In this document: piece after piece, positions 49,863 to 59,791 of the stretch
Layout of the letters: every line of letters begins with the position of its first letter
How positions within the stretch are numbered: the stretch's first letter is position 1
Assembly (NCBI RefSeq): GCF_003952185.1
Contig: NZ_RXFS01000002.1
Coordinates: forward strand, 248,001-312,000
Direction of reading: 5' to 3'
Source of the DNA: Variovorax sp. 679
Lineage (GTDB): Bacteria > Pseudomonadota > Gammaproteobacteria > Burkholderiales > Burkholderiaceae_C
DNA length: 64,000 nucleotides
Translations under genes and position numbers: made by a program
The notes under the pieces: generated by a model
The model's database searches: none
What the model was told of the DNA's origin: nothing
Seen by the model: the letters and a program-made list of their open reading frames with translations, nothing else

Positions 49863-50632
49863 GCCAAGGATTCTATAGACGCGACCAGCGCCTCCAGCAG
49901 CGGTGTGCATACACGCAACGTCCCGAAACCCGCGCCCCGCGCGGCTTCGCCGATGCGCGCATGCGTGGCGACAGCGCTCGCGGCATGCCATTGCACGCCG
50001 GGCATCGCGCGCTGGAGATTGCCGATGGCCTCGGAGCTGCTGAAGAGCCAGATCGCGCGGCCCTCGGCGCCGTCCATGGCCAGCTTGCGTTGTACGACAT
50101 CCAGCGATGGCGGCAAGCGGCGATAGGCCACCACGGTGTCGCGATGACCGCGCGCGGCATCGATCTCGTTGGCGAGCCAGTCGCGTCCCGCGGGTCGTCC
50201 GGCTTCGTCGCCGCCGCGCACGATCAGCACGCGCACGTCCGGCGACACCTGCGCGTGGACGCGCTCCCACAGCGCCTCGGAGTCGAAGCGCGTGGCTTCC
50301 GGAGGAGGTGCGTCGATGGATTCCCGCGGCACGCCCGCGCGCAGCAAGGCGCGCGTGGTGCCGGGGCCCGTGGCCCAGAAGCGGTGACCTGCCAGCGAAT
50401 TTGCGGCGCCCCTGTGCTGGAAGAAATGCTCGACGGCCGTGGCGCTCACGAACATCAGCGCAGCGTAGTCCCCGATTCGCTGCCATGCCGCACGCAATGG
50501 CTCGACGTCGGCCGCAGGCTCGATCACGATGAGCGGCAGCGCCACCGCATCGAGCCCCGCGTCGCGCAGGTCGCTCACCCATTGCGCCGCCTCGCGCGCC
50601 GGCCGCGTGACGATGACGGAGCGGCCGGTCAT
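49859..50632 (-). CDS. hemD: Uroporphyrinogen-III synthase
   Basis: Cyclises hydroxymethylbilane with inversion of ring D. 257 residues: two Rossmann-like lobes with SVIVTRPAREAAQWV at the start, MFVSATAVEHFF, ATGPGTTRALLRAG and IWLFSSSEAIGNL. Sequence conservation in this family is low, so the call leans on the hemC-hemD-hemX order. I chose the ATG at 50632; an ORF running further upstream would overlap hemC. Confidence 0.9.
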   Translation of the reverse strand: MTGRSVIVTRPAREAAQWVSDLRDAGLDAVALPLIVIEPAADVEPLRAAWQRIGDYAALMFVSATAVEHFFQHRGAANSLAGHRFWATGPGTTRALLRAGVPRESIDAPPPEATRFDSEALWERVHAQVSPDVRVLIVRGGDEAGRPAGRDWLANEIDAARGHRDTVVAYRRLPPSLDVVQRKLAMDGAEGRAIWLFSSSEAIGNLQRAMPGVQWHAASAVATHARIGEAARGAGFGTLRVCTPLLEALVASIESLA

Positions 50633-50648
50633 ACGACGACCACCGGTA

Positions 50649-51554
50649 TCAGTGGGCCCCGGCGGCACGCAACAGCGCCGCGGCATGCTCGCCGAGCGCA
50701 TCCGCCTGGGCGAAGTCGCCGGCCGATGCCAGCGCATGCACCTTCACCAGCGCCGCATTGCCTTCCGGATCGCCCCATGCGGCGTCGATGCGCAATGCGC
50801 CGTCGGCCTGCCAGCGTGCGTGGGCCGCCAGCGGCATCGAGCAGCTGCCGCCCATCGCACGGCTCACGGCGCGCTCGGCAGCGGTGGAGAGCCAGTCGCC
50901 CCTGTGGGCCAGCGAGCCCAGCAGTTCGATGAGGTCCTTGCGGTCGGCGCGCACCTCGATGCCGAGCGCGCCCTGCCCCGCGGCGGGCAGCATGGTGTCG
51001 GGATCGAATGCCACGCGGATGCGGCTTTCCAGCCCCAGCCGCTTGAGCCCGGCCGCGGCCAGCACGATGGCGTCGTACTGGCCTTCGTCGAGCTTGCGCA
51101 GGCGGGTGTCGAGGTTGCCGCGCAGCGGTTCGATGCGCAGGTCGGGTCGCAGCGCGCGCAGCAGCACCACGCGGCGCAGGCTCGAAGTGCCGACCACCGC
51201 GCCCTGCGGCAGGGCGTCTATCGATTCATAGCGGGGAGAGACGAGCGCGTCGCGCGGGTCTTCGCGCTCCAGCACGCAGGCCAGCGCGAAGCCTTCGGGC
51301 AGGTCCATTGGCACGTCTTTCAGCGAATGGACCGCGATGTCGGCGCGTCCTTCTTCGAGCGCGAGTTCGAGTTCCTTCACGAAGAGCCCCTTGCCGCCCA
51401 CCTTGCTGAGCGTGCGGTCGAGGATCTGGTCGCCGGTGGTCGTCATGCCCAGCAGGCTGACCGTGTGGCCTCTTTCTTGCAAAAGGGCCTGCACGTGTTC
51501 GGCTTGCCACAGTGCCAGGCGGCTTTCGCGCGTGGCGATGACGATATTGCTCAA
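50649..51554 (-). CDS. hemC: Hydroxymethylbilane synthase (porphobilinogen deaminase)
   Basis: Polymerises four porphobilinogens. [19 protein letters not shown] at the start, [16 protein letters not shown] and the dipyrromethane-binding Cys in [13 protein letters not shown] (about C238) are diagnostic. No ATG fits. A TTG at 51554 starts the protein exactly at the conserved N terminus (301 residues); a TTG at 51581 would add nine residues. Divergent from ppc. Confidence 0.95.
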   Translation of the reverse strand: MSNIVIATRESRLALWQAEHVQALLQERGHTVSLLGMTTTGDQILDRTLSKVGGKGLFVKELELALEEGRADIAVHSLKDVPMDLPEGFALACVLEREDPRDALVSPRYESIDALPQGAVVGTSSLRRVVLLRALRPDLRIEPLRGNLDTRLRKLDEGQYDAIVLAAAGLKRLGLESRIRVAFDPDTMLPAAGQGALGIEVRADRKDLIELLGSLAHRGDWLSTAAERAVSRAMGGSCSMPLAAHARWQADGALRIDAAWGDPEGNAALVKVHALASAGDFAQADALGEHAAALLRAAGAH

Positions 51555-51665
51555 GACCGGTCCCAAAAGTACGTGTTTCAAACCTTTGGAATGCTAGCAT
51601 GTTGCGCCGCAACAACGCAGGCGGCGCATCCATTCAAGAAGTCATAAGTCCAGGACAAACATCGA

Positions 51666-54509
51666 ATGAAAGCCAGCAAGACCCCTGCTCCCCCGAAGCG
51701 CCGCCAGGCGGAAGACCAGCCACTGATCGAAGACATCCGGCTGCTGGGCCGGATCCTCGGCGACGTGATCCGGGAGCAGGAAGGAGACGAGACTTACGCA
51801 CTGGTCGAGAAGATCCGCACCCTGTCCGTGGCTTTCCGCCGCGATGCCGACCACGCGGCCGACCGGGCGCTGAAGAACCTGCTCAAGGGCCTGAGCGCGA
51901 TAGAGACAGTGCGCGTCATTCGCGCCTTCACCTACTTCAGCCACCTGGCCAATCTTGCCGAAGACCGCCACCAGATCCGCCGCCGCACCGAAACCGAACG
52001 CGCGGGCGAAAGCGTCGAGGGCGATCTGCAAACGGCGCTCGCGCGCATCCGCAAGGCCGGCGTGAAGACCGACGACATCGTCGCCTCGCTGGCCCACAGC
52101 TATGTCTCGCCGGTGCTCACCGCGCACCCGACCGAAGTGCAGCGCAAGAGCATCCTCGATGCCGAGCGCGCCATCGCGCAGCTGCTCACCGTGCGCGACG
52201 AGATCCGGCTGCGCCAGAGCGCCTACGCGGGCGGCAAGGACACGCTCACGCCGCTCGAATTCGCCGAGAACGAAACGCAGATGCGCATCCGTGTCACGCA
52301 GATCTGGCAGACGCGCATCCTGCGCTTCTCCAAGCTCACCGTGGCCGACGAGATCGAGAACGCGCTGAGCTACTACGAGGCCACCTTCCTGCGCGAGATC
52401 CCGCGCGTGTACGCCGACCTCGAGAAGGCCCTGGCGCAAGGCGGCCAGGCACCGTCGGTCGCGCCCTTCCTGCGCATGGGCCAGTGGATCGGCGGCGACC
52501 GCGACGGCAACCCCAACGTCACGGCCGAGACGCTCGAATACGCGCTGAGCCGCCAGTGCGAACTGGCGCTGCGCCACTACCTCACCGAAGTGCACTATCT
52601 TGGCGGCGAGTTGTCGCTGTCGGCCACGCTGGTCGATGTGTCGGTCGAGATGCAGGCGCTGGCCGAGCGCTCGCCCGACACCAACGAGCACCGCAAGGAC
52701 GAGCCCTATCGCCGCGCCCTCACCGGCGTGTACGCGCGCCTCGCCGCGACGCTGCGCGAACTCACCGGCGGCGAGGCCGCACGCCACGCCGTCGCGCCGC
52801 AGAACCCGTACGCCAACGCGGAAGAATTCCTGGCCGACCTGCGCACCATCGCGGAGTCGCTGGAGGAAAAGCACGGCAGCGTGCTGGCCGCGCCGCGCCT
52901 GCTGCCGCTGATCCGCGCGGTGGAGGTGTTCGGCTTCCACCTGGCCACGGTCGACCTGCGCCAGAGTTCCGACAAGCACGAGGCGGTGATCGCCGAGCTG
53001 CTGGCCACCGCGCGCATCGAGCCCTCGTATGCGTCGCTGGCCGAAGAGGCCAAGCAGACCCTGCTGCTGAGGCTGCTCGACGACGCCCGCCCGCTGCGCG
53101 TGCCCGACGCCGACTATTCGCCACTTGCGAAGAGCGAGCTGGCCATCTTCGCCGCCGCCCGCACGGCGCGTGCGCGCTACGGCGCGGCGGCCATCCGCCA
53201 CTACATCATCAGCCACACCGAGACGGTGAGCGACCTGCTCGAAGCCCTGCTGCTGCAGAAGGAAGTGGGCCTGCTGCGCGGCGCGATGGACGGCAACGCG
53301 ACCTGCGACCTGATCGTGGTGCCGTTGTTCGAGACTATCGAAGACTTGCGCAACGCCGCGCCCATCGTGCGCGCCTTCTACGCGCTGCCGAACATCCAGG
53401 CGCTCATCGAGCGCTCGGGCGCCGAGCAGGACGTGATGCTGGGCTACTCCGACAGCAACAAGGACGGCGGCATCTTCACCAGCAACTGGGAGCTGTACCG
53501 CGCGGGCATCGCGCTGGTGTCGCTCTTCGACGAGTTGAACAAGAAGAAGGCCAAGCCGATCCGCCTGCGCATGTTCCACGGCCGTGGCGGCACGGTGGGA
53601 CGCGGCGGCGGCCCGAGCTACCAGGCGATCCTGGCCCAGCCGCCGGGCACGGTGCGCGGGCAGATCCGTCTGACCGAGCAGGGCGAAGTGATCGGCTCGA
53701 AGTACGCCAACCGCGAGATCGGCCGGCGCAACCTCGAGACGCTGGTGGCCGCCACGCTCGAGGCCACGCTGCTGCCGCAGGGCAAGTCGGCGCCCGCCAA
53801 TTTCCTCTCGGCCGCGAGCGAACTGTCGGCCGCGAGCATGGCCGCGTACCGCAAGCTGGTCTACGAGACACCGGGCTTCGGCGACTACTTCTTCGGCTCC
53901 ACGCCGATCCGCGAGATCGCCGAACTCAACATCGGCTCGCGCCCCGCCTCGCGCAACCCCAGCCACAAGATCGACGACCTGCGCGCGGTGCCGTGGAGCT
54001 TCAGCTGGGGCCAGTGCCGCCTCACCATTCCGGGCTGGTTCGGCTTCGGCTCGGGCGTGGAGCAGTTCCTGGCCGCCGCCGGCAATGCCGCGGGCAAGAA
54101 GGAACGGCAGGCGCTGCTGCAGCGCATGTACGTGCAGTGGCCCTTCTTCCGCACGCTGCTGTCGAACATGGACATGGTGCTCGCCAAGAGCGACCTCGCG
54201 CTGGCCTCGCGCTACGCCGAGCTGGTCACCGACCGCAAGCTGCGCCAGAAGGTGTTCTCGATGATCGACGCCGAATGGCACCGCACCTCGGACGCGCTCT
54301 CGCTCATCACCGGCGCGAAGCAGCGGCTCGAGGGCAATGCCGAGATGCAGCGCTCGGTGCGCCACCGCTTCCCGTACATCGATCCGCTGCACCACCTGCA
54401 GGTCGAGCTGATGCGGCGCTACCGCGCGGGCGACGGCGGCGAGCGGCTGCAGCGCGGCATCCACATCTCGATCAACGGGGTCGCGGCGGGGCTGCGCAAC
54501 ACCGGCTGA
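51666..54509 (+). CDS. ppc: Phosphoenolpyruvate carboxylase
   Basis: Anaplerotic carboxylation of PEP to oxaloacetate. 947 residues. The catalytic His is in [10 protein letters not shown] (H154), with [21 protein letters not shown] and the glycine-rich [14 protein letters not shown] loop. The C terminus ends in the invariant ...GLRNTG. An AGGA site precedes the ATG. Divergent from hemC with an ~110-bp gap and ended by a clear terminator. Confidence 0.98.
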   Translation: MKASKTPAPPKRRQAEDQPLIEDIRLLGRILGDVIREQEGDETYALVEKIRTLSVAFRRDADHAADRALKNLLKGLSAIETVRVIRAFTYFSHLANLAEDRHQIRRRTETERAGESVEGDLQTALARIRKAGVKTDDIVASLAHSYVSPVLTAHPTEVQRKSILDAERAIAQLLTVRDEIRLRQSAYAGGKDTLTPLEFAENETQMRIRVTQIWQTRILRFSKLTVADEIENALSYYEATFLREIPRVYADLEKALAQGGQAPSVAPFLRMGQWIGGDRDGNPNVTAETLEYALSRQCELALRHYLTEVHYLGGELSLSATLVDVSVEMQALAERSPDTNEHRKDEPYRRALTGVYARLAATLRELTGGEAARHAVAPQNPYANAEEFLADLRTIAESLEEKHGSVLAAPRLLPLIRAVEVFGFHLATVDLRQSSDKHEAVIAELLATARIEPSYASLAEEAKQTLLLRLLDDARPLRVPDADYSPLAKSELAIFAAARTARARYGAAAIRHYIISHTETVSDLLEALLLQKEVGLLRGAMDGNATCDLIVVPLFETIEDLRNAAPIVRAFYALPNIQALIERSGAEQDVMLGYSDSNKDGGIFTSNWELYRAGIALVSLFDELNKKKAKPIRLRMFHGRGGTVGRGGGPSYQAILAQPPGTVRGQIRLTEQGEVIGSKYANREIGRRNLETLVAATLEATLLPQGKSAPANFLSAASELSAASMAAYRKLVYETPGFGDYFFGSTPIREIAELNIGSRPASRNPSHKIDDLRAVPWSFSWGQCRLTIPGWFGFGSGVEQFLAAAGNAAGKKERQALLQRMYVQWPFFRTLLSNMDMVLAKSDLALASRYAELVTDRKLRQKVFSMIDAEWHRTSDALSLITGAKQRLEGNAEMQRSVRHRFPYIDPLHHLQVELMRRYRAGDGGERLQRGIHISINGVAAGLRNTG

Positions 54510-54531
54510 CGACGCACCACGCGGCGAAGTG

Positions 54532-54561
54532 AAGACGGGCCCTGAACGGGCCCGTCTTTTC
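54532..54561 (+). terminator. Intrinsic terminator of ppc
   Basis: AAGACGGGCCC / GGGCCCGTCTT, an 11-bp perfect stem with a 5-nt loop followed by TT and a T/C-rich run, 22 bp after the ppc stop. Confidence 0.9.
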
Positions 54562-54621
54562 TTGCGGCAGGCATAGACTCGCAGCCCCACTCACCCATCG
54601 CGACCGAAAGAAGGAAAAGCC

Positions 54622-55023
54622 ATGAAAGGCTCCTGCCTGTGCGGCACCGTCCGATACGAGGCCACGCGCCTCGCCGGCCCCGTCATCCACTGCCATTGCA
54701 AGACCTGCCGCAAGGCGCACAGCGCGGCTTTCACGACGACCGGGCGCGCCGACAGGGCCGACTTCCGCTGGACCGCGGGCGAGGACGCCATCGGCTCCTT
54801 CGAATCGACGCCCGGCAAGCTGCGCCACTTCTGCACCCGCTGCGGCACGCATCTCGTCGCCGAGTGGGTGGCGCAGCCGCAGGTGATCCTGCGCCTGGGC
54901 TCGCTCGACGACGATCCGGGCCAGCGCCCCACGGCACATATCTGGACCTCGCACGAAGTGCCGTGGCTGGACCACGCCACCGCGATTCCTTCGTTCCCCG
55001 AAGCACCGCCGGCCAAGGCATGA
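54622..55023 (+). CDS. GFA family zinc-binding protein (CENP-V/S-hydroxymethylglutathione-type)
   Basis: 133 residues. The zinc cysteines follow the Gfa pattern: CLC at 5-7, CHCKTC at 24-29 and CTRC near 71-74, with KGSCLCGTVRY as the family start. The founding member was linked to glutathione-dependent formaldehyde handling, but most members are uncharacterised. A GAAAGAAGGA site precedes the ATG. It overlaps the next gene (ATGA). Confidence 0.88.
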   Translation: MKGSCLCGTVRYEATRLAGPVIHCHCKTCRKAHSAAFTTTGRADRADFRWTAGEDAIGSFESTPGKLRHFCTRCGTHLVAEWVAQPQVILRLGSLDDDPGQRPTAHIWTSHEVPWLDHATAIPSFPEAPPAKA

Positions 55024-55565
55024 GCACTACCAGGATCCGGTTCAGGCGCAAGGTCATCGTCGCCGTGCTGCTGTGCGTGGCAGTGGGCGGCGCGATCGTG
55101 CGGCACTACGCGGCGCCCGGCACCACCACGCGCGACATCGCCACGCTGCTGATGGTGCTGTGGGTGCCGATCATCGGCAATGTCATCGCGTGGCTCATCA
55201 GCAAGCGGCCGCGCCGTGCGCCACCTCCCGCGCCGCCCGGCTTCGACGACCTGGGCGCCTTCACGCCCAACGTGCTCGCCGAGATCACCTTCCGCAAGCC
55301 GGCCCTGCCCTCGCAGGACATTCCCGTCGCCCCGGGCGAATACCGCTGCGCGCTGGTGCTCGACAAGGAAGGCTTCTCGGCGCGCTGGGTCGTGCCGCCG
55401 GGCGATGCGCTGGAGCGCGGCAAGCCCGCCGCGCTCGAAGTCGAATTCCTCTCGCCGGCCATCGCGATGCCGCGCTTTCCGGTCGGTGAATCCTTTCGTG
55501 TGCTGATCGGCGACTCTTTCATCGCCGACGGGCGGATATTGCAGCTGCGGCCAGCACTGGCGTAG
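55020..55565 (+). CDS. Hypothetical membrane protein
   Basis: 181 residues with a basic start, two membrane helices (VIVAVLLCVAVGGAIV near 12-27 and IATLLMVLWVPIIGNVIAWLI near 40-60), then a beta-rich domain (ITFRKPALPSQDIPVAPGEYRCALVLDKEGFSARWVVPPGD). The latter resembles elongation-factor-Tu-type beta barrels only in a general way. I do not recognise the family. Its start overlaps the stop of the GFA gene, implying co-translation. Confidence 0.7.
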   Translation: MSTTRIRFRRKVIVAVLLCVAVGGAIVRHYAAPGTTTRDIATLLMVLWVPIIGNVIAWLISKRPRRAPPPAPPGFDDLGAFTPNVLAEITFRKPALPSQDIPVAPGEYRCALVLDKEGFSARWVVPPGDALERGKPAALEVEFLSPAIAMPRFPVGESFRVLIGDSFIADGRILQLRPALA

Positions 55566-55582
55566 CGGGCATCAGGGGCGCA

Positions 55583-55719
55583 TTGATGGCGATGGCCATC
55601 AAAAGAGCCGATTGTTCGCCCCAGGGAAACTGACTACTGCTCCCCGGTCTCTTTGTCGCGGAGGCGACGGCTCGCACACTTCGATGCCTCTTCAACGGCA
55701 TCGGTGCGCCTCGCCTCCG
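55583..55719 (+). promoter_or_regulatory. Structured leader/upstream region of an MFS gene
   Basis: A TTGATGG/CCATCAA inverted repeat (55583-55602) looks like an operator. Further down, CGGAGGCGA (55659-55667) pairs with TCGCCTCCG (55711-55719). Between them GCAC/GTGC and CGATGCC/GGCATCG (55682-55688, 55697-55703) pair, making one long branched-to-linear hairpin that ends 25 bp before the ATG. It could be a regulatory RNA element. I cannot match it to a known riboswitch class. Confidence 0.45.
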
Positions 55720-55744
55720 GTGCTCCCAAGGACCGCTTCCCATC

Positions 55745-56995
55745 ATGATGAATTCCCCAAGCAGCAACCCGTGCATCGACGACCTCGCTGCATCGGCGCC
55801 GGCCTCCGCGCCGGCTCCGGCATCGCGCTCCGCATGGCTCGCCGTCGGCTCGATCGCCGTCGGCACCTTCGCGATGGTCTCGACCGAGTTCATGCCCATC
55901 GGCCTTCTCACCGACATCGCGCGCGGGCTCAACGTGTCCGATGGCACGGCCGGCCTGATGGTCACCATGCCCGGCGTGCTGGCCGCGTTCGCCGGCCCGG
56001 CGCTGATCGTCGCCTCGGGCAGGCTCGACCGCCGCACCGTGCTGATCGCGCTCACCACGCTGCTGATCGCCTCGAACCTGCTCGCCGCCTTCGCGCCCAA
56101 CTTCGGCACGATGCTGGTGGCGCGCCTGCTGCTCGGCCTGTGCGTCGGTGGCTTCTGGACTTTTGCGCCCGCCGCCGCCACGCAGCTGGTGCCGCATGCC
56201 TCGCAGGCACGTGCCATGTCGCTGGTGCTGGCGGGTGTGTCGGCCGCCACGGTGCTCGGGGTGCCGGCCGGCTCGTTCCTCGGCACGCTGTTCGGCTGGC
56301 GCGCCTCGTTCGCCGTGACCGGTGCGCTGGCTGCGTTCGTGCTGCTGGTGCAGCTGTGGCTGCTGCCCGCGATTCCGCCAGTGCGCGCCATCGGTGCACG
56401 CGACCTGCTGACGCCGCTCACGCGCCGCATGGCGCAGGTCGGCCTGCTAGCAGTGCTGTTCTTCATCGCCGGCCACTTCGCGGCCTACACCTACCTGAAG
56501 CCGCTGCTGCAGCAGGTGTTCGGCTTGGCGCCCAACTCGGTCTCGACGCTGCTGCTGGTCTACGGCGCTGTGGGCTTCGTCGGCACCTTCCTCGGTGGCA
56601 GCCTGGTGGCGCGCAGCGTGCGCGGCACCACCCTGCTGGCGGCGCTGATGCTCGCCACGGCCCTGCTGCTGACCACCGTGATCGGTTCCGGCTTCGTGCC
56701 CGGCGCGGTGGTTGTCGTGATCTGGGGCGTGGCCTTCGGCCTGATTCCGGTGGCGCTCACCGGCTGGATGATGGAAGCCGTGCCCGACGCGCCCGAAGCC
56801 GGCCAGGCCCTGCTGGTGAGCGGCTTCCAGGTAGCGATCGCTTCCGGCGCGCTGATCGGCGGCGTGACGGTCGACAGCTTCGGCATCTCCAGCGCGATGG
56901 TGCTCAGCGGCGTGCTGGTGCTGATCGCGGCGCTGATCGTCGGCACGCTGGGCCGCGCACGCGGTGGTGCAGCGCTCGCTGCGGTTCCGGAATAA
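55745..56995 (+). CDS. DHA1-type MFS transporter, AraJ/NepI-like
   Basis: 416 residues and 12 helices. The group-specific GTFAMVSTEFMPIGLLTDIARGLNVSDGTAGLMVTMPG start, the PAGSFLGTLFGWR motif and RLLLGLCVGGFW point to the sugar/purine efflux cluster of DHA1 exporters. The substrate is unknown. Two ATGs in tandem (55745, 55748) are possible starts. It ends 15 bp from the convergent LysR gene. Confidence 0.87.
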   Translation: MMNSPSSNPCIDDLAASAPASAPAPASRSAWLAVGSIAVGTFAMVSTEFMPIGLLTDIARGLNVSDGTAGLMVTMPGVLAAFAGPALIVASGRLDRRTVLIALTTLLIASNLLAAFAPNFGTMLVARLLLGLCVGGFWTFAPAAATQLVPHASQARAMSLVLAGVSAATVLGVPAGSFLGTLFGWRASFAVTGALAAFVLLVQLWLLPAIPPVRAIGARDLLTPLTRRMAQVGLLAVLFFIAGHFAAYTYLKPLLQQVFGLAPNSVSTLLLVYGAVGFVGTFLGGSLVARSVRGTTLLAALMLATALLLTTVIGSGFVPGAVVVVIWGVAFGLIPVALTGWMMEAVPDAPEAGQALLVSGFQVAIASGALIGGVTVDSFGISSAMVLSGVLVLIAALIVGTLGRARGGAALAAVPE

Positions 56996-57010
56996 CGCGG
57001 CATTGGTCGG

Positions 57011-57937
57011 TCAACAGCTGCCGGGCTTCTTCCCGGCAGCTACGATCGCATCGAGCACTACGCGCAAGGCCTTGTTGACGGGCTTGTCGCGCCGGATCAC
57101 GACGGCCAGCGTGCGGTGCATGCGGGGATTCAGCCGGCTTGTCTTCAGCTCGGGATGGGCGCCCCGCCCCACCATCGACATGCCCGGCACGATGGCATAG
57201 CCCAGCCCCGCGGCCACCATCTCCTTCATCGCCTCGACGCTGCCCAGCTCCATCACCGGCTGCGGCTGCAGTCCCTCCGCGGCAAACCAGCGGTCGACCA
57301 GCTTGCGCGTGTTGGCGGCGGGCTCGAACAGCACCAGCGGCAGCGCGCCCAGGTCGCCCGGCGTCACGCGCGTCTTCAACGGCTCGACGTCCGCCCGGCC
57401 GATGGCCACGAACTCGTCGTCGAGCACCGGCATCACCTCCAGCGAACGCCCGGCCACCGGCAGGGTGACCAGTGCGAGGTCGAGGCCGTTCTCTTCCACC
57501 TTGCGCGCCTGGTCCTCGGTGTTGCCGGTGCTGACCACCACGCCGAGTTCGGGAAAGCGCTCGCGCAGTCCGCGCAGCACGGCCGGCAGGAAATGCAGGC
57601 AGGCCGTGGCGCCCGTGCCCAGCCGCACGCGGCCCGCGATGCCGCTGGCGTGATCGGCCAATGCGTCGACGGCGTTCTCCACCGCAGTCTCGATGTTCTG
57701 CGCGTGACGCAGCAGCTCCATGCCCGCGGGCGTGGCCTGCGCGCGCTTGCCGACACGCTCGACGAGACGTACCGCCAGCCGGCGTTCGAGCTGGCGGATC
57801 TGCAGGCTCACGGCCGGCTGCGAGATGCCCAGCCTGTCGGCGGCGGCCGAGAAGCTGCCCGTTTCGATCACCAGCGAGAAGGACCTGAGCTGGTCGAGAT
57901 TCAGCGATTTATCCAAAGTATTTCTTATGCTTTGCAT
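57011..57937 (-). CDS. LysR-family regulator, CysB/Cbl-like
   Basis: 308 residues. HTH at 14-73 (LDQLRSFSLVIETGSFSAAADRLGISQPAVSLQIRQLERRL), then the effector domain with RVRLGTGATACLHFLPAVLRGLRERFPE. It is divergent from the GNAT gene; a T-N11-A palindrome overlaps its own start codon, suggesting autorepression. The effector is unknown. A role in controlling the convergent MFS gene cannot be excluded. Confidence 0.9.
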   Translation of the reverse strand: MQSIRNTLDKSLNLDQLRSFSLVIETGSFSAAADRLGISQPAVSLQIRQLERRLAVRLVERVGKRAQATPAGMELLRHAQNIETAVENAVDALADHASGIAGRVRLGTGATACLHFLPAVLRGLRERFPELGVVVSTGNTEDQARKVEENGLDLALVTLPVAGRSLEVMPVLDDEFVAIGRADVEPLKTRVTPGDLGALPLVLFEPAANTRKLVDRWFAAEGLQPQPVMELGSVEAMKEMVAAGLGYAIVPGMSMVGRGAHPELKTSRLNPRMHRTLAVVIRRDKPVNKALRVVLDAIVAAGKKPGSC

Positions 57938-57938
57938 A
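57926..57938. promoter_or_regulatory. Candidate LysR box (T-N11-A)
   Basis: TATGC-TTT-GCATA, a perfect 13-bp palindrome of the T-N11-A type expected for LysR proteins. It covers the start codon of the LysR gene and stands 48 bp before the GNAT gene. Confidence 0.5.
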
Positions 57939-57985
57939 GGTCAGCGAAGCTTCACTTATCGATTGAGGATCGTCAAGATCGGTCC

Positions 57986-58510
57986 ATGTCATCGCCACAT
58001 CTTGCTTCCACCACCGTTGAAATCCTCGATGCCGAGCCGCGCCACATGACGGCCGTGCAGTCCATCTACAGCCACTACGTGCTGCACGACCTCTGCTCCT
58101 TCGAGGAGGAAGTGCCGGGCGTCGAGCAGATGCAGGCACGCCGCGCCGACGTGATCGCGCGCGGCATGCCCTATCTCGTGGCGATGCTCGACGGCGAGGT
58201 GGCCGGCTACGCCTACGCCACCGCCTACCGCGCCCGCTCCGCATACCGGCACACGGTGGAGGACTCGGTCTACGTGGCGCAAGGCATGCACGGCCACGGC
58301 ATCGGCAAGGCGCTGCTGGGCGAGGTGATCTTGCGCTGCACCGACGCCGGATTCACCCAGATGGTCGCCTGCGTCGGAAACAGCGCCAACACGGGCTCGC
58401 TGCGGCTGCACCAGAGCCTGGGCTTCGAGCAGGTCGGCGTACTGCGCGACGTCGGCTTCAAGTTCGGGCGTTGGGTGGACACCGTGCTGATGCAGCGCGC
58501 CCTGCGCTGA
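57986..58510 (+). CDS. GNAT acetyltransferase, phosphinothricin acetyltransferase-like
   Basis: 174 residues. IYSHYVLHDLCSFEEEVP, YAYATAYRARSAYRHTVEDSVYVAQGMHGHGIGKALLGE (acetyl-CoA-binding motif A) and SLGFEQVGVLRDVGFKFGRWVDTV match the Pat/Bar-type GNAT group. Such enzymes acetylate amino-acid-like toxins or methionine derivatives; the true substrate is unknown. I chose the ATG at 57986. Nine bp later the next MFS gene starts, so they are probably co-transcribed. Confidence 0.88.
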   Translation: MSSPHLASTTVEILDAEPRHMTAVQSIYSHYVLHDLCSFEEEVPGVEQMQARRADVIARGMPYLVAMLDGEVAGYAYATAYRARSAYRHTVEDSVYVAQGMHGHGIGKALLGEVILRCTDAGFTQMVACVGNSANTGSLRLHQSLGFEQVGVLRDVGFKFGRWVDTVLMQRALR

Positions 58511-58519
58511 GACCCCGTC

Positions 58520-59773
58520 ATGCCGCACGACACAACTGGCCCCGCGCGCGGCTGGCTGGCGCTGCTGTGCGCGAGCCGGCTGCTGCAGTCGATGATCGTC
58601 ACCGCCTATTCCGGCGTGCTGCCCTTCGCGATGGTCGACTGGCACATGACGGCCGCGCAGGCCGGCTCGATCCAGAGCGCCTGGCACGTGGGCTACATGA
58701 GCTCGCTGTTCGCGGTGGGCCTGCTGGCCGACCGCTTCGGACCGCAGCGCATCTTTCTCGTGGGCAGCGCAGTCAGTGCGATGGCGGCGCTCGCCTTTGC
58801 CCTCTTCGCTCGCGACCATCTCTCGGCGATGCTGCTCTACGGCCTGGCCGGACTGTGCGCGGGCGCCTCGTACACGCCGGGCCTGCAGCTGCTGGCGCAA
58901 AACACCGAACCCGCCGTGCGAGGACGGGCGATGGGGCTCTTCATCGGATCGTCGTCGATGGGCTATGCGCTCTCGCTCGCGGTGGTGGCGGCGTTCAGCC
59001 ATCTGCAGCACTGGCGGCTGGGCCTGCTGGCGGCGGCTTGCTGCACCGTGGCGGGCGCGCTGCTGACGGCGCAGGCGCTGCGCCGCATGCGGCCGCCTTC
59101 GGCTCCGGCGCCCGGCGCGGCCCGCGAAGGCACCTGGCATGCGCTGTCCGCCACGGTGCGCGACAAGCCCGCCATGGCCGGCAACTGGGCCTACGCCTTC
59201 CACTGCTGGGAGCTCATGGCACTGTGGGCGTGGCTGCCGGCCTACCTGGTGGCCTCCTCGGGCACCGCTGCATCGTGGCAGGGCGCGGGCATCGCGCTGG
59301 CGGCGCTGGCGCATCTGGTCAGCGTGTTCGGCAGCATCGCTGGCGGTGCGGCTTCCGACAGGCTGGGCCGCGCGCGGGTGATGATGATCGCGACCGTCGC
59401 GAGCCTGTGCATGTCCTTCTCCTTCGGCTGGATGTGGAGCTGGCCGCTGTGGCTGCTGGCGGCAGCGGCCGCCGTCTACAACCTGCTCGCCATCGCGGAT
59501 TCGTCGGTCTACTCGACCGCACTGGCCGACGTGGTCGCGCCGCACCGGCTGGGCGTGGCCTTCTCGGTGCGCTCGGTGATGGGCTTCGGCGCCGGCGCGC
59601 TCAGCCCGTGGATGTTCGGCCTTGCATTGGACTGGGGGCAGATGCGCTTCGGCCTCGGCAGCACGCACGCGTGGGTCGCGGCATGGAGCTCGGCCGGCCT
59701 GGGCGCGCTGCTCGGGCCGCTGATGATCGCGCGCTTCTCGCGGTTGCATCGCGTGCACATGGCGGCCCGCTGA
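58520..59773 (+). CDS. MFS transporter
   Basis: 417 residues with 12 predicted helices, motif A-like GLLADRFGPQRIFLVG and a second-half GGAASDRLGRARVMM, typical of DHA-type or anion-cyanate-like MFS carriers. The substrate is unknown. Located directly after the GNAT gene (9 bp), which suggests joint detoxification or uptake of an amino-acid-like compound; that is inference. Confidence 0.83.
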   Translation: MPHDTTGPARGWLALLCASRLLQSMIVTAYSGVLPFAMVDWHMTAAQAGSIQSAWHVGYMSSLFAVGLLADRFGPQRIFLVGSAVSAMAALAFALFARDHLSAMLLYGLAGLCAGASYTPGLQLLAQNTEPAVRGRAMGLFIGSSSMGYALSLAVVAAFSHLQHWRLGLLAAACCTVAGALLTAQALRRMRPPSAPAPGAAREGTWHALSATVRDKPAMAGNWAYAFHCWELMALWAWLPAYLVASSGTAASWQGAGIALAALAHLVSVFGSIAGGAASDRLGRARVMMIATVASLCMSFSFGWMWSWPLWLLAAAAAVYNLLAIADSSVYSTALADVVAPHRLGVAFSVRSVMGFGAGALSPWMFGLALDWGQMRFGLGSTHAWVAAWSSAGLGALLGPLMIARFSRLHRVHMAAR

Positions 59774-59791
59774 GCATGCGCACGGCCTCGG

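Noticed and set aside
51599..54590. Long open frames on both strands over ppc
   Set aside because: Out-of-frame shadows of ppc with Arg/Ala-rich composition and no conserved motif; the ppc frame itself has every family motif.
55655..55720. Mini-ykkC (guanidine-II) riboswitch before the MFS gene
   Set aside because: An ACGG occurs, but not as a tetraloop on two tandem stems; the observed pairing is one nested hairpin.
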